A DNA stretch of 24,837 nucleotides, taken from assembly GCA_002449595.1 (NCBI GenBank), contig DJXE01000041.1, positions 298-25,134 of the forward strand. The letters are read 5' to 3'. Shown one piece after another: positions 24,189 to 24,837 of the stretch. The translations under genes and the position numbers were made by a program. The stretch is from Lachnospiraceae bacterium UBA7012 (GTDB lineage Bacteria > Bacillota > Clostridia > Lachnospirales > Lachnospiraceae). The first letter of the stretch is position 1; each line of letters starts with the position of its first letter. A model generated the notes under the pieces. That model did not search any database and had not been told where the DNA came from. It was given only the letters and a program-made list of their open reading frames with translations.

Positions 24189-24476
24189 ATGATGGAGCAT
24201 TATATCGTCGTAAAGTTTACGGAAGGAACGGACGTGAAGGCACTCGTGGAGCCTGTGCGCGGGATCTTCCAGGAGACGCTCGCGATCCCCGGGATCCATT
24301 CGCTGGACATCCGCGTCTCCAATTCCGACATCGCGAACCGGTTTGACCTGATGATCATCATCACGATGGAGAAGGAAGCCCTGCCCGCGTATGCCGCTTC
24401 GGAGCCGCACATCAGGTGGAAGAGCGAATACGGCGACAGGATCGCGAAGAAGGCGATCTTCGACTGCGATATCTGA
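24189..24476 (+). CDS. Dabb (stress-responsive alpha/beta barrel) domain protein
   Basis: This 95-residue protein resembles the dimeric alpha+beta barrel (Dabb, Stress_responsive A/B barrel) family. It has the HYIVVKFTEGTD first strand, a helix with ALVEPVRGIFQETLAIPGI, then DIRVSNSDIANRFDLMIIITMEK and a C-terminal YAASEPHIRWKSEYGDRI helix. The function of bacterial members is mostly unknown; some are linked to stress or to small aromatic substrates. There is no membrane segment. The start ATG 24189 is preceded by AGAGGAGGAA, and an ATG follows at once (24192). An upstream ATG at 24141 lacks an RBS. It is probably transcribed from its own promoter after the rsgA terminator. Confidence 0.85.
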   Translation: MMEHYIVVKFTEGTDVKALVEPVRGIFQETLAIPGIHSLDIRVSNSDIANRFDLMIIITMEKEALPAYAASEPHIRWKSEYGDRIAKKAIFDCDI

Positions 24477-24513
24477 CCGGCGCTCTGGCCGACATCCTGT
24501 TTTTATATTAAGG

Positions 24514-24544
24514 TTGATACTGGAAACTGGATGGGGTGTATGGT
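24514..24544 (+). promoter_or_regulatory. Weak candidate promoter of the Fe-S scaffold-like gene
   Basis: TTGATA (24514-24519) with TATGGT (24539-24544) at 19 bp, a longer spacing than usual. The same TATGGT -10 is proposed upstream of the DUF5721-pyrB unit. The strong SD AAGGAGGAT lies at 24579-24587. A T run after the Dabb gene (near 24500) follows only a 4-bp stem and is not called a terminator. Confidence 0.3.
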
Positions 24545-24596
24545 AGAGTTACTGTAGTACTTAAGTCCAAATCAACACAAGGAGGATAGGTGTCAT

Positions 24597-24837
24597 ATGC
24601 AATACACAAAAGAAGTTGAAGAGATGACGTGTGTCGCGAAAGGCCCGAATCACGGTCCTGCCCCGATCCCGGAAGAGGGAAAATGGGTCCAGGCGAAAGA
24701 GATCAAGGACATTTCCGGCTACACACACGGTGTCGGCTGGTGCGCTCCCCAGCAGGGAACCTGCAAGCTGAGCCTGAACGTCAAGGACGGCGTGATCCAG
24801 GAAGCTCTGGTCGAGACGATCGGCTGCTCCGGTATGA
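24597..24837 (+). CDS. Fe-S cluster scaffold-like protein (5' part, runs off window)
   Basis: 80 codons are visible from the ATG after the strong SD AAGGAGGAT (24579-24587). The sequence starts MQYTKEVEEMTCVAKGPNHG and includes GVGWCAPQQGTCKL and, at the edge, ETIGCSGM. This matches my memory of a Lachnospiraceae protein annotated as an iron-sulfur cluster assembly scaffold protein, NifU/IscU-like, about 230 residues long and usually followed by a GGGtGRT protein. Four Cys are visible (12, 49, 56, 77), and the GCSGM segment recalls the GC.a. Cys site of IscU. The exact role is not established to me. The gene is separated from Dabb by 120 bp with a weak promoter candidate. Confidence 0.75.
   Translation, partial: MQYTKEVEEMTCVAKGPNHGPAPIPEEGKWVQAKEIKDISGYTHGVGWCAPQQGTCKLSLNVKDGVIQEALVETIGCSGM

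Noticed and set aside
24478..24505. Terminator after the Dabb gene
   Set aside because: The stem is only 4 bp (CGGC/GCCG) and the T run is about 10 nt away.
1..24837. Defence system, prophage, integron or mobile element
   Set aside because: No transposase, integrase, toxin-antitoxin, restriction or CRISPR signature was seen. Gene content is core housekeeping throughout.

Overview
This window looks like a piece of the core chromosome of a GC-rich (about 60% by eye) Gram-positive Clostridia, most likely Lachnospiraceae. The evidence is a fused SecDF, a meso-diaminopimelate-type MurE, a PASTA kinase/PP2C pair in the order rlmN-prpC-prkC-rsgA, a DUF5721-like protein, and at the right edge the start of a cysteine-rich Fe-S-scaffold-like protein that I know mainly from Lachnospiraceae. 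I see no phage, IS element, CRISPR array, tRNA or rRNA. Nearly all DNA is coding and most genes are housekeeping genes.

Layout. 1-1487 is read leftward: a DUF1294 membrane protein, a DUF5721-like protein, and the 5' part of pyrB, which runs off the left edge. A perfect intrinsic-terminator hairpin overlaps the DUF5721 stop codon just before pyrB. 1583-2890 is read rightward and encodes a DUF2974 (Mbeg1-like) alpha/beta hydrolase with C-terminal membrane segments. It is divergent from DUF1294, with predicted promoters that overlap. A bidirectional terminator (2899-2923) separates it from a leftward operon at 2939-6768: CNNM/CBS-domain transporter, then Sfp-type phosphopantetheinyl transferase, then aspS. 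A divergent promoter region (about 6769-6950) leads into rightward secDF-recJ. A 281-bp AT-rich, hairpin-containing intergenic region follows. Then comes a long rightward run: murE-priA-def-fmt-(zinc metallopeptidase)-rsmB-rlmN-prpC-prkC-rsgA. A terminator and a predicted promoter follow, then a small Dabb-domain protein and the truncated Fe-S-scaffold-like gene.

How the genes work together. The long right-hand run joins peptidoglycan precursor synthesis (MurE) and replication restart (PriA) to N-terminal formyl-Met handling (Fmt makes fMet-tRNA, Def removes the formyl group), rRNA methylation (RsmB, RlmN) and ribosome small-subunit maturation (RsgA). The PrpC/PrkC phosphatase/kinase pair sits among them and senses muropeptides in related bacteria. 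SecDF drives the late step of protein export and RecJ is a 5'-3' ssDNA exonuclease.

The most unusual things I see are regulatory or architectural, and none amounts to a clearly new system. They are: the terminator embedded in the DUF5721 stop codon ahead of pyrB, which resembles translation-coupled attenuation; the structured AT-rich segment before murE; face-to-face promoters at DUF1294/DUF2974 with a possible leaderless mRNA; and low-complexity insertions in three nearby conserved enzymes (PriA, Fmt, RsmB). All functional calls come from reading motifs, without database searches.
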